A model generated the notes under the pieces. It had not been told where the DNA came from, did not search any database, and saw nothing but the letters and a program-made list of their open reading frames with translations. Below are positions 1-7,544 of a stretch of DNA of 64,000 bases, piece after piece. Origin of the DNA: Anaerolineales bacterium. GTDB lineage: Bacteria > Chloroflexota > Anaerolineae > Anaerolineales > Villigracilaceae. The position numbers and the translations under genes were made by a program. Numbering within the stretch: the stretch's first letter is position 1; every line of letters begins with the position of its first letter. The DNA lies in assembly GCA_030680795.1 (NCBI GenBank), contig JAUXUL010000005.1, positions 23,163 through 87,162 of the forward strand, in the 5' to 3' direction.

Positions 1-423
1 ATTGATCAACTGAGGCAATTCATCCAAGCTGGTCTTTCGCAGGATGTTACCCACTTTTGTAACGCGCGGATCATTAGTAATCTTAAAATCAGGCCATTGC
101 AACTCATTCAAATGAGCATATTTTTCTTTTAACTCCTCAGCATTGGAAACCATTGAACGAAATTTATACATACTGAAGCGTTTACCGCCTTTTCCCGTGC
201 GGAATTGTGTGAATATTGCAGGCGCTCCCGGAGAAGTGAGTGTAATAATTAACCCTAAAATACCAACCACCGGAAGCCAAAATGGAGAACTTAATATCAC
301 AAGGGTGAGATCGATCGTTCGTTTTAAAATGAAATAAGAACGTCCAGTAAAAATACGCTTCTTTGGGTCAAAAGAATTGATCCACGAATGCTGGCCAACA
401 GCTGTAAGTGTCTTACTGATCAT
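1..423 (-). CDS. Sugar transferase (undecaprenyl-phosphate glycosyl-1-phosphate transferase type), 3' end cut by window
   Basis: The minus strand is open from an ATG at 421-423 to base 1, giving 141 codons of an incomplete protein. The visible part has a basic start, the stretch KRTIDLTLVILSSPFWLPVV (membrane segment around residues 33-60), then FTQFRTGKGGKRFSMYKFRSM, and ends in LRKTSLDELPQLIN. These are the hallmark blocks of the bacterial sugar transferase family (WcaJ/RfbP type), which moves a sugar-1-phosphate onto undecaprenyl phosphate at the inner membrane to start polysaccharide assembly. The start overlaps the stop of the upstream gene by four bases (ATGA), so the two are probably translationally coupled. 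The C-terminus lies outside the window and the sugar cannot be told. Confidence 0.9.
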   Translation of the reverse strand, partial: MISKTLTAVGQHSWINSFDPKKRIFTGRSYFILKRTIDLTLVILSSPFWLPVVGILGLIITLTSPGAPAIFTQFRTGKGGKRFSMYKFRSMVSNAEELKEKYAHLNELQWPDFKITNDPRVTKVGNILRKTSLDELPQLIN

Positions 424-1280
424 TTCACAACTTGCTCTTTCGTTTGAATAAGCGTGTTGGGTTCTGGCAATTGCTTCGAGCGATCACGCGCCAATTGCAA
501 TAGGTCTTCAAAGGTTAAGGCTTCGTCAGGGAAGGCAGCAACACCGCAATTAACGTGAAGCCCGGCCCGCTCTTCAACGAGGCGGCAAATACGCTCTGCC
601 AGAAAACCAGCCCTTTCCAAATCAGTCTCCGGACAAAGAACAAGAAACCGCCCAATCCGGTCTCGGATGAGCAGATCCGATTGACGAATGCTTTCACCAA
701 TAGTTTGTCCTATGCGAGCATTGGACAAGCGTGTAAGCACGTCACGCTGCAAACTCTTCAACATCTCACGGACAATTTCATCATCCTTTGGGTAGGCACG
801 CACTACCAACAAGGAGAACGGACGATGATAACGTCTACTTCGTCCGAGCTCGATATTTATCTGTTCAGAAGCAGCATCCAATTCAATAGCCCAGTGAGGG
901 AATGTCGCTTGGGCTAAAACATCCATCAGTGATTCTGAGCGCTGGATCCCAACAGCCAGTTGGTACGATAGCCACACCCCCACTTCCAAAATCACGATCT
1001 CCAAAACAATCACCTCTACATCCATGGAACCTGTATTGGCACGATTTATAATCTGTGAAAGCCCAAAATAAATTGCGCCCCAAAAAATCATGGGTACAAC
1101 AAAAGACACTTTGTTAAGGGATGGCACAAAAACCATCACTGGTACAAGGAAGATCGCGACAAGATAAAAATATGCCGCAAAGTTAATAATCGGTGTATCG
1201 GAACGGTCTAATTGAGCAAGCACCAGCACAATCAGCAAATAGAAGGCAATCCAAAAAAGGGACTTTTTGAGGTTAGTCAA
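420..1280 (-). CDS. Membrane protein with degenerate GGDEF-like domain
   Basis: 286 residues from a TTG start, with AAGG about 8 bases upstream. The first 115 residues hold four hydrophobic segments. The rest resembles a diguanylate cyclase fold: RYHRPFSLLVV, a REML..LQRDVLTRL helix, SDLLIRDRIGRFLVLCPETD, and GVAAFPDEALTFEDLLQLA near the end. The GGDEF signature is replaced by DRIGRF, so cyclase activity is unlikely. It could still bind c-di-GMP or another partner. It sits directly before the sugar transferase with an ATGA overlap, so I infer a regulatory role in exopolysaccharide synthesis. Domain assignment is by pattern only. Confidence 0.72.
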   Translation of the reverse strand: MTNLKKSLFWIAFYLLIVLVLAQLDRSDTPIINFAAYFYLVAIFLVPVMVFVPSLNKVSFVVPMIFWGAIYFGLSQIINRANTGSMDVEVIVLEIVILEVGVWLSYQLAVGIQRSESLMDVLAQATFPHWAIELDAASEQINIELGRSRRYHRPFSLLVVRAYPKDDEIVREMLKSLQRDVLTRLSNARIGQTIGESIRQSDLLIRDRIGRFLVLCPETDLERAGFLAERICRLVEERAGLHVNCGVAAFPDEALTFEDLLQLARDRSKQLPEPNTLIQTKEQVVK

Positions 1281-1589
1281 ATTAATACCTTGTCACAATA
1301 TGACAATTGCTTATTTATGACCCATAACGATTTGATTTGGATGTGTTTCAAATGAGTTGGATGGAGCGCTCCTAATTGATTTTAACATAAAATGACTGCA
1401 ATTTAGATTGATTTAAGGTAGCACCAAAATATGGTGGCCGGGTTTAGCCAAAACGTATTGGAAAACGGGTAAGAATTGGCGCGAAAAATTCATCCATGCT
1501 CACGGTGAGAGTGCACCTGCCGCCCTTGCTATTCGCGAACATCTTAAATCGCTTGGCGATCACATTAAATAAATTTCTGGAGATTATCT
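1281..1589. other. Intergenic region with start-less coding remnant
   Basis: This stretch separates the polysaccharide genes from the glutaredoxin. From 1417 to 1572 the plus strand has an open frame without ATG, GTG or TTG, reading KIWWPGLAKTYWKTGKNWRE and continuing through an amphipathic, Ala-rich helix to a TAA at 1570. Its composition looks coding, so I read it as the 3' remnant of a lost gene. No family is recognised. A GGAG ribosome binding site for the next gene lies at about 1577. Confidence 0.4.
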
Positions 1590-1856
1590 TTGAGCGACCT
1601 TTACAACATGCAGCCATCCCAGATCGTAATGTACACCACTCAATATTGTTCTGACTGCCACCGGGCAGCAGCATTTTTTGAAGCCAATAAAATAGATTAC
1701 ATCAAAGTTGACCTCGAAGACAATGAAGAGGCTACTGAATTCGTCATGAACGTAAACAGGGGGCATCGCAGCGTACCAACCATTATTTTTCCCGATGGTT
1801 CCGCGCTCGTTGAACCAAGTTGGGATCAATTGAAAGCAAAAACAATAGACAAGTAG
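1590..1856 (+). CDS. Glutaredoxin family protein
   Basis: 88 residues from a TTG start, preceded by CTGGAGAT at a good distance; an ATG at 1608 is a possible alternative start and would remove six residues. The sequence has the thioredoxin-fold glutaredoxin pattern: IVMYTTQYCSDCHRA (active-site CxxC, here CSDC), a VDLEDNEEATEF helix, and the cis-proline loop RSVPTIIFPDG. It resembles the short mycoredoxin/NrdH-like class, so it probably reduces mixed disulfides or serves as an electron donor in the cytoplasm. It stands alone, with a leaderless-looking lipoprotein gene downstream. Confidence 0.88.
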   Translation: MSDLYNMQPSQIVMYTTQYCSDCHRAAAFFEANKIDYIKVDLEDNEEATEFVMNVNRGHRSVPTIIFPDGSALVEPSWDQLKAKTIDK

Positions 1857-1913
1857 TCATGTACAAATTTACAATAAAGCGAGGATGGTTATTCGCTAAA
1901 CATCAGCCTCTCT

Positions 1914-1942
1914 TTTGATTCTCAACTACGCCGGGGTATAAT
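1914..1942 (+). promoter_or_regulatory. Promoter of lipoprotein gene, leaderless type
   Basis: TTGATT at 1915-1920 and a perfect TATAAT at 1937-1942 are separated by 16 bases. The ATG of the next gene begins only 7 bases after the TATAAT, so transcription should start at or next to the start codon. There is no room for a Shine-Dalgarno site. Confidence 0.6.
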
Positions 1943-1948
1943 GAATGC

Positions 1949-2608
1949 ATGAAGAAGTTCATCACCCTGCCTTTACTCGCTTTCGTCCTGGCCGCGTGTG
2001 ACACATGGGGCGTGCCGCCACAACCTTTTCCAGTATGGACGTCCTTCCCGTCGCAGACACCCAGTATTGTATCGGCAACACCTTTGATACTCCTGCCTCC
2101 TTCTCTTGAGACGATCATACCAACGATAACTCAACTCATCCCTGTTAGTCCAACAAATACTGAAACTCCATCACCAACAAATACGCTGGAACCAGCCCCA
2201 CCGACCCAGACTTTTACACCCCTGCCTTTGCAATCTGTAGCGGTTGATATTCTTGGCTGCAACACAAGTCTTGACATCAGGAATGGCATGGGGGAAGTGA
2301 CGAACGCCTATGTGACGATCAAAAATAACGGGACAGTTGGCCTGCCAAATACCTGTGCCCTGCTGCGCGCCATTGACGAAGACCGGGAACACCCCGACAA
2401 GAAGCGCTGCGTGGATATTCTGCCTGTGGGATATCAAGTTAATTTGAAATTGACCGTTGATTCGAAATACAAAGCCGACACGATTATTCAGGTAGACATC
2501 ACAACCAACGATACAATTCTGCTGCGGCTCGACAAACAGTCGTGCAAAGACATTGGTCTTTTCGGTGGTACGCCATCAGACGTTGGTGTAGTAAAGCCAA
2601 TTCAATAA
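1949..2608 (+). CDS. Secreted lipoprotein of unknown function
   Basis: 219 residues with a classic lipoprotein signal peptide (basic start, hydrophobic core, lipobox LAAC at residues 13-16), so it should be anchored to the outer face of the membrane. Residues about 20-95 form a Pro/Thr/Ser-rich linker. The C-terminal part (about 95-219) contains VDILGCNTSLDIRNGMGEV and CVDILPVGYQVNLKLTVDS, which looks like a beta-sandwich of the kind used for adhesion or carbohydrate binding. I do not recognise a named family. The mRNA seems to be leaderless. Confidence 0.75.
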   Translation: MKKFITLPLLAFVLAACDTWGVPPQPFPVWTSFPSQTPSIVSATPLILLPPSLETIIPTITQLIPVSPTNTETPSPTNTLEPAPPTQTFTPLPLQSVAVDILGCNTSLDIRNGMGEVTNAYVTIKNNGTVGLPNTCALLRAIDEDREHPDKKRCVDILPVGYQVNLKLTVDSKYKADTIIQVDITTNDTILLRLDKQSCKDIGLFGGTPSDVGVVKPIQ

Positions 2609-2665
2609 AAATTGATTTTAACGAAAAATAAAAACAGACGGTGCGGGATAGTTCAATGAAAAAGG

Positions 2666-2671
2666 TATAAT
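2666..2671 (+). promoter_or_regulatory. -10 box of NYN gene, leaderless type
   Basis: A perfect TATAAT lies 6 bases before the ATG of the NYN-domain gene, with no Shine-Dalgarno sequence between. No convincing -35 element is visible. Confidence 0.55.
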
Positions 2672-2677
2672 CACATC

Positions 2678-3439
2678 ATGACAGACGAACAGATCAAACC
2701 ACTAGCACGCAACAAGATCGCCATGCTGATTGACGGCGATAATGCCCAGGCAGGCTTGCTTTCTCAAATGCTGGTTGAGGCAGGCCGTTATGGACAGGTT
2801 ACCGTCCGCCGTATTTATGGGGATTGGACCACAAACAGCATGAACTCGTGGAAGGATACGCTTAACTTTCACGCTTTCCAACCCATTCAACAATTCCGCT
2901 ATACGATCGGCAAAAACGCAACCGACAGCGCCATGATCATTGACACGATGGATATCCTGCATTCTGGTGTTGTAGACGGATTTTGCCTAATTTCAAGTGA
3001 TAGTGATTACACCCGCCTGGCTACCCGCATCCGCGAGACAGGCATTTTTGTGATGGGAATTGGCGAAAAGAAAACGCCCAAACCCTTTGTAAATGCCTGT
3101 GATGTTTTTGTTTACACCGAAAACCTGGCAGCTGAAAAGAAATCTGTCCAACAAAAGAATATAAACAATACCAAAGTTAAGAAAGCTAAAGGCGAAAAAG
3201 AAGAACTTGACCCCATGCCGATCTTAACCCAGGCTTTTGAGATGGCTGTTCAACAGGATGGCTGGGCCTCGCTGGCAAACTTGGGCAATGCGCTTTATCA
3301 AGTGGATCCCAGCTTCGACCCCCGCACATACGGCCATAAACAACTCTCGAAGATGATTAGTAAATTAAACGACCGCTTTGAAATGCGCGCACCGGAAAAT
3401 GATGGCCCGCAAATTTTTTATGTGAAAATGAAGGAATAA
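2678..3439 (+). CDS. NYN-domain nuclease-like protein with C-terminal OST-HTH/LOTUS-like domain
   Basis: 253 residues. The N-terminal half carries the NYN (PIN-like) pattern: IAMLIDGDNAQ with the first acidic residue, ATDSAMIIDTMDIL in the middle, and FCLISSDSDYTRLATRIRE with the second acidic cluster. Such domains form metal-dependent ribonucleases. After a Lys-rich linker at residues 150-180, the last 75 residues (WASLANLGNALYQVDPSFDP, YGHKQLSKMISKLNDRFEMR) match the OST-HTH/LOTUS fold, an RNA-binding winged helix. A role in RNA turnover is inferred; the substrate is unknown. It ends against a strong hairpin terminator. Confidence 0.85.
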   Translation: MTDEQIKPLARNKIAMLIDGDNAQAGLLSQMLVEAGRYGQVTVRRIYGDWTTNSMNSWKDTLNFHAFQPIQQFRYTIGKNATDSAMIIDTMDILHSGVVDGFCLISSDSDYTRLATRIRETGIFVMGIGEKKTPKPFVNACDVFVYTENLAAEKKSVQQKNINNTKVKKAKGEKEELDPMPILTQAFEMAVQQDGWASLANLGNALYQVDPSFDPRTYGHKQLSKMISKLNDRFEMRAPENDGPQIFYVKMKE

Positions 3440-3440
3440 A

Positions 3441-3479
3441 AAAAGCCCCGATGCAGTCAAAACTCATCGGGGCTTTTTT
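3441..3479. terminator. Bidirectional rho-independent terminator
   Basis: GCCCCGATG at 3445-3453 pairs perfectly with CATCGGGGC at 3465-3473, followed by six T and preceded by seven A. It lies between the convergent NYN and glycosyltransferase genes and can end both transcripts. Confidence 0.9.
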
Positions 3480-3495
3480 ATCCTTCAAATAATAC

Positions 3496-4746
3496 TCAAA
3501 CTGCTTCTTTATTTAAGACCTCGTTATATACTCCAACAATTTGAGAGGCTATCTTATCCCAAGCGTAGTCCAATGCATATTCTGCGGCAGAATGTCCCAT
3601 TTGATTCCGTAAACCAGTATCCCCCAAAAGTTTTGAAAGTTTGTCGCGCAAATCCTCAGGGTCACTATCGGGGATGGTATACCCGGTGAAGCCATTCTGA
3701 ACAAGATAACCAAGCCCACCCACCTCTGAGGCGATCACTGGCACACCACAAGCCATGGCCTCAAGCGCCACCATCCCAAATGATTCATAAAGCGAGGGCA
3801 TCACAACCACCTCCGCCGCCGAATAATAATATGGCAATGTATCCTGCCCGCGCTTGCCAAGAAAGACAACCAGCGCCCCCATAAATAGATCATCGCATAA
3901 TTTTTGCAGGCGTATCATTTCTACAGACATATCCTCGGAGCTTACATTCACATCGCCGCCAATGATCGCCAGATGAACAGGATGCTGCGAACCCTGCAAA
4001 TCCAAACCGGAGATCGCCTGAATTAAAGTATCCACGCCCTTCAGTGGCTCAATCCGCCCCACAAAAAGCACCATGCGATTTTCAGGTTTCAAGCCAATGA
4101 ATTGCTTTGCCTCATCTGCAGGGATTGGAAAAAAATGGCTCGTATCTACACCGGGCGGGATGATCACCAATTTACGGGAATCCGCTCGATACAGAAAACG
4201 AAGCTGGGTCAACTCTGCCAAGGTAGCGACGACGATCCGATCCGCCCGACGGAGAACCTGCCTCTCACCATAAAGGCGATCCTCGCTTGCACGTTCATCC
4301 TCCGAACGCGCCACCCTATTCTTCATCTCCCCCAGTGTATGGAACATATGTACAACAGGAATACCTCCCCAGGCATCACTCAATACTTCCGCTGCCAGAC
4401 CAGACAGCCAATAATGACTATGAATCAGATCGTATTGAATGCCTTTTTCAGCTGCAAAATGCTTAATTCCATCCACAAACTCAGGGACATAATTCGCAAT
4501 ATCGCTTTTGCTGATTGGCTCCTCAGGTCCCGCAGGGATATGCACCACGCGATTGCCATATCCAAGATCGTGCAATACATGCGGCACATGTTCATCCTGC
4601 GAGCGCGTAAATACATCCACGTGGACACCCATTCGCCCCAACTCCCGCGTCAGATCGCGGACATACACATTCATTCCGCCTGTATCCTTGCCTCCAAGGG
4701 TAGCCAGGGGGCAGGTGTGATAGGAAAGCATTGCAATACGAAGCAT
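3496..4746 (-). CDS. Glycosyltransferase family 4
   Basis: 416 residues from the ATG at 4744-4746, preceded by GGAGAAAATAT; nine more upstream codons are open but lack a ribosome binding site. The N-terminus (MLRIAMLSYHTCPLA, GGKDTGGMNVYVRDLTRELG) matches the GT4 group of sucrose-phosphate-synthase/MshA-like enzymes. The C-terminal Rossmann half has LFVGRIEPLKGVDTLI and the E-x7-E nucleotide-sugar motif in ESFGMVALEAMACG. It transfers a sugar from an NDP-sugar with retention, probably in the cytoplasm. Acceptor and sugar cannot be read from sequence. It stands alone between a terminator and the tRNA gene. Confidence 0.88.
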   Translation of the reverse strand: MLRIAMLSYHTCPLATLGGKDTGGMNVYVRDLTRELGRMGVHVDVFTRSQDEHVPHVLHDLGYGNRVVHIPAGPEEPISKSDIANYVPEFVDGIKHFAAEKGIQYDLIHSHYWLSGLAAEVLSDAWGGIPVVHMFHTLGEMKNRVARSEDERASEDRLYGERQVLRRADRIVVATLAELTQLRFLYRADSRKLVIIPPGVDTSHFFPIPADEAKQFIGLKPENRMVLFVGRIEPLKGVDTLIQAISGLDLQGSQHPVHLAIIGGDVNVSSEDMSVEMIRLQKLCDDLFMGALVVFLGKRGQDTLPYYYSAAEVVVMPSLYESFGMVALEAMACGVPVIASEVGGLGYLVQNGFTGYTIPDSDPEDLRDKLSKLLGDTGLRNQMGHSAAEYALDYAWDKIASQIVGVYNEVLNKEAV

Positions 4747-4787
4747 ATATTTTCTCCACAGACTAGACGACACGAAAGCATGAAAAC

Positions 4788-4816
4788 TTGCGGGATTAAA
4801 CCAAATCCTTTATAAT
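4788..4816 (+). promoter_or_regulatory. Promoter of tRNA-Thr
   Basis: TTGCGG at 4788-4793 and TATAAT at 4811-4816 are separated by 17 bases; the tRNA starts 34 bases further on. Confidence 0.65.
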
Positions 4817-4850
4817 CCCGCCGCTTCTAAAAGACCTTTAAGGTTAGTAA

Positions 4851-4923
4851 GCCACCGTAGCTCAGCTGGTAGAGCAAACGATTCGTAATCGTTAGGTCGT
4901 GGGTTCGTATCCCACCGGTGGCT
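4851..4923 (+). tRNA. tRNA-Thr (anticodon CGT)
   Basis: Full cloverleaf: acceptor GCCACCG with CGGTGGC, D arm GCTC/GAGC, anticodon stem AACGA/TCGTT with loop TTCGTAA (anticodon CGT, reads ACG), and T arm GTGGG/CCCAC with TTCGTAT. The discriminator is T and CCA is not encoded. Confidence 0.95.
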
Positions 4924-5063
4924 CTGCAATGAAATCCACAGAACGTAACCCATTAGCAGTTCTATTTACTGCTTTATACAACTCTTTATTAGTTAAAGAT
5001 TTCGTCACTCCTTTTTCCCCACCCGACCACTGACAACTGATTCCCGATGTCTGTTGACTGAAC

Positions 5064-5345
5064 CTTATCCACACAATTATGGACAATGTTCATCTTCACA
5101 TCCAGGCACCACTTTGGAAATTGAATTCCTTCTGAAAGATCAACCACCCTGGAATACGGCTCGTAAAATTGAATGTCAAGAAATTTCAAAACCGCATCTG
5201 TGAACCAGGCCACATCACTCGCCGATCTCTGCATGAGTTCCTCGAAATTTTTGATGCCATGCGTGCGCATATATGCTGTTAAGTTCGAGCACTCAATATG
5301 CTCTGGGGTTGGCTTCCAAACGATCTCACCACCGAAACTTGCACT
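5064..5345 (-). pseudogene. Acyl-CoA synthetase N-terminal fragment
   Basis: Minus-strand reading from about 5345 gives FGGEIVWKPTPEHIE, then NFEELMQRSASDVAW, then FLDIQFYEPYSRVVDLSEGI and KMNIVHNCVDK. This is the conserved N-terminal block of AMP-dependent acetyl/acyl-CoA synthetases (normally more than 600 residues). The match stops abruptly at VDK near 5064 and runs into unrelated sequence before a stop at 4989. Only about 90 residues remain, without the AMP-binding core, so this is a dead fragment. Confidence 0.8.
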
Positions 5346-5550
5346 GCGCGGCGTCGAAGTGTTAAATTATTCTGTCAGGCACTGCTCCTCTTAGTTTGGC
5401 TGGGTTGATTCTACCGCTTGATGCATAAATTACTAAACTTGTTGGAAGAAATAAAAAATAAAAATCATGATTCTGGTTTAGTTATTTACGCGGCACTCTG
5501 TAATGTAAGAACATTCAAGGTGAAGAAGCAAAGAAGCAAAGCTAAAGCTA

Positions 5551-5615
5551 AGAGCCTATCCGAATCATGGAGCGCGGACTTCAGTCCGCTTTTTTCAGCA
5601 AATCAGATAGGCTCT
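5551..5615. repeat. MITE-like inverted-repeat element
   Basis: AGAGCCTATC at 5551-5560 and GATAGGCTCT at 5606-5615 are perfect inverted ends of a 65-bp unit. Inside is the palindrome GCGGACT-TC-AGTCCGC (5574-5589) followed by a T run. The 720 bases between the tRNA and the next gene hold only this element and the acyl-CoA synthetase fragment. Confidence 0.6.
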
Positions 5616-5643
5616 AAGTGTATATTTGGGCGGTAGCAAAAAT

Positions 5644-6066
5644 TCAATTCGATAATTTGATCTTCACGAACAATCTATCTTTTGCGATACGCGCAACATC
5701 TTCTGCATTCGGGATTTTATTTCCCATACGAATTCCCAATGGTTTTGCCGCTTGTGGTACATATCGAATATATTCGAACATGCGTGATTCAACAGCTTTG
5801 CCATCCAACTCTGTTTCAGCAAATCCATTAACAGGCTTGCGCTTCAATAATAGTTTCACTTGCGCGCCACCTAGCAGGTTGCGCCACCACGTTCTATCGC
5901 GGCTGGTGAGGATCCATAAATATCCATCTTCTTGATAATAGCCCACAGGTGTTGTATATGTCTTTCCCGTTTTGCACCCAGTCACTGTGATAATCATCAT
6001 GCCATTGCTTAACATGCTGTGAAACGGCGAGCGCAAGACCCAACTCATAAAATCATTTCCAGTCAT
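5644..6066 (-). CDS. Nitroreductase / F420-type split-barrel oxidoreductase (DDN-like)
   Basis: 140 residues. The pattern MIITVTGCKTGKTYTTPVGYYQEDGYLWILTSR followed by WWRNLLGG and VKLLLKR is typical of the deazaflavin-dependent nitroreductase/quinone reductase family (split beta-barrel, usually 130-150 residues). These enzymes use reduced F420 or a flavin to reduce quinones or nitro compounds; which cofactor is used here is not visible. The start overlaps the stop of the radical SAM gene upstream by four bases, so they form an operon. A second, distant paralogue lies at 33001-33483. Confidence 0.82.
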   Translation of the reverse strand: MTGNDFMSWVLRSPFHSMLSNGMMIITVTGCKTGKTYTTPVGYYQEDGYLWILTSRDRTWWRNLLGGAQVKLLLKRKPVNGFAETELDGKAVESRMFEYIRYVPQAAKPLGIRMGNKIPNAEDVARIAKDRLFVKIKLSN

Positions 6067-6953
6067 TCGAGTACTCCATACATTTGATCGGGATTAAGAT
6101 ATTGCGGGAAGCGCTCCCTCAGCGCAGTCCGCGCTTCATAGCACAGATGACAGGCGTCGGCGTAGCGCGAAGCGTGCGGAAGGTTGTACTCGGTCACCAG
6201 CGCGGCAGGTCCGCCTGCGAGCAGAGGTCCGCATATCGGGTGGGCATCCGCATTATATTTTTCACAAATCTCTTTGAGCGGCGTCTCAAACACATTGCCA
6301 ATTGTGATGCCCTGACAAATGTGAATATTGCCCAGCGGATCAAGATGGACACGCCCCGGCTCGTGCAGATCTTCGTGCGGACAGGAATCGAATCCTTCCC
6401 AGGCATGGCTGGTTGCTTTTTCAACAAGCATTTTCGCCGCCCGACCGCGAAACATAACCGCGCCTTCATCTTCGATCTGACCATGCGTCTGTTGCGCATC
6501 TGCATCAGGTTGCGCGATGCTGATCATGCCCGTTGGGATGTTCAACCCCTTTGCCGCGACAAGCGCGTTCTGCGGACGTTCACCCAGACGTTCATTGCAA
6601 TGGAACAAATCACTGCTCACGGTGAAATCCGCAAGACGACCTGCAAATGGACGCAACCATTCCTCGGCATCGGCAACAGAATTCGCCCAATACACATTGG
6701 AAACGATACCAACGGAGAAACCCATATCCGCCGCTTTGCGAACAGCTTTTACCAAAACGGCGTAATACAAGAACGGTTCGCCGCCTTCAAAGTAAATCGA
6801 AGTGACGCCTGCCACTTTTGCCTGCTCAAGGATCTGCTCAATTTGCTCATAAGTGAGCGTGCCGCTCTGCCACGGACTACCCCATACGAAACAGTGATCG
6901 CACTCGTAGGTGCATTGATAGGTCAAAAGGATGTGAAGACCGGAGAGTTTCAT
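6063..6953 (-). CDS. Radical SAM protein
   Basis: 296 residues from the ATG at 6951-6953, which has GGAAGG in front; a start seven codons upstream (6974), directly after the preceding stop, is also possible. Residues 10-22 read LTYQCTYECDHCF, the CxxxCxxC cluster that binds the 4Fe-4S cluster and SAM. FEGGEPFLY follows as the GGE motif. A C-terminal part with extra cysteines (DSCPHEDLH, NIHICQG, ADACHLCYEAR) suggests an auxiliary cluster of the SPASM/twitch kind. The substrate is unknown. Its partner is the downstream split-barrel oxidoreductase (ATGA overlap). Confidence 0.85.
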   Translation of the reverse strand: MKLSGLHILLTYQCTYECDHCFVWGSPWQSGTLTYEQIEQILEQAKVAGVTSIYFEGGEPFLYYAVLVKAVRKAADMGFSVGIVSNVYWANSVADAEEWLRPFAGRLADFTVSSDLFHCNERLGERPQNALVAAKGLNIPTGMISIAQPDADAQQTHGQIEDEGAVMFRGRAAKMLVEKATSHAWEGFDSCPHEDLHEPGRVHLDPLGNIHICQGITIGNVFETPLKEICEKYNADAHPICGPLLAGGPAALVTEYNLPHASRYADACHLCYEARTALRERFPQYLNPDQMYGVLE

Positions 6954-6974
6954 AGTGAACTTCCTTCCCATCAT

Positions 6975-7442
6975 TCAGGGAACATATATTGGCAGGTCAA
7001 GCACAACCAACCTTCCATCTGTTGTCTTTTGCACGCGATATTCGAACTGCGAGACAGGCGGAAAATCAGTCTCACTCCCGTCACAGCATGGACCTAGGAC
7101 GAACAATGTGCCATCTGGGTTGCTGAATTCAACGATGAAAAGGTATTCGTCCCCAACGTTCTTCTCCAGTGTCGCTGTGCGAACAGGCAGACATTGGGCA
7201 CCATTGATGGTGCAGGCGTTCTTCCATAAAGCGACATTGTCGCTGGGATCGAGGCTGGAATTGTGGTCAGTCAATACTTCGTAGTCACCGCCATAAAGCT
7301 CAACCGCGTCGTCATACCGACCCTGATTCAGGAAATCGAAGAATTCCACCAGCGCCTGCCGCGCTGGTTCGGTGTCATCGCGCACAGGGACGCAGGCGCC
7401 AAGAAGTATCACAATCAGGATGAACAATCTCATAATCGTCAT
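6975..7442 (-). CDS. Small lipoprotein of unknown function
   Basis: 155 residues from the ATG at 7440-7442, which is preceded by GGAGAG at a good distance. The signal peptide MTIMRLFILIVILLGAC ends in the lipobox LGAC. The mature part starts with ARQALVEFFDFLNQGRYDDAVELYGG, an SnoaL/DUF4878-like helical opening seen in small secreted NTF2-fold proteins, and contains CTINGAQCLPV and CCDG cysteines. The fold is inferred. It is the first gene of the operon with the radical SAM and split-barrel genes (junction TGATG). Confidence 0.7.
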   Translation of the reverse strand: MTIMRLFILIVILLGACVPVRDDTEPARQALVEFFDFLNQGRYDDAVELYGGDYEVLTDHNSSLDPSDNVALWKNACTINGAQCLPVRTATLEKNVGDEYLFIVEFSNPDGTLFVLGPCCDGSETDFPPVSQFEYRVQKTTDGRLVVLDLPIYVP

Positions 7443-7490
7443 TCTTTCTCTCCGCATTTCAGTATACAGAGGTTCAAGTCATAAATCATG

Positions 7491-7518
7491 TGTCAAAAGT
7501 CACGTCACAGACTATAAT
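7491..7518 (+). promoter_or_regulatory. Promoter of upp
   Basis: TGTCAA at 7491-7496 and TATAAT at 7513-7518 are spaced by 16 bases. The mRNA would have a normal leader with the strong ribosome binding site GGAGG at 7535-7539. Confidence 0.55.
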
Positions 7519-7544
7519 CAAGTTATCCAATTTCGGAGGCAATC

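Noticed and set aside
4102..4815. Plus-strand open frame of 237 codons
   Set aside because: It is antisense to the GT4 glycosyltransferase and has no start signal.
5418..5636. Plus-strand frame of 72 codons
   Set aside because: Most of it is the MITE-like repeat and low-complexity sequence.
6084..7097. Plus-strand open frame of 337 codons
   Set aside because: It lies exactly opposite the radical SAM gene and has no protein-like composition; the minus frame carries clear motifs.
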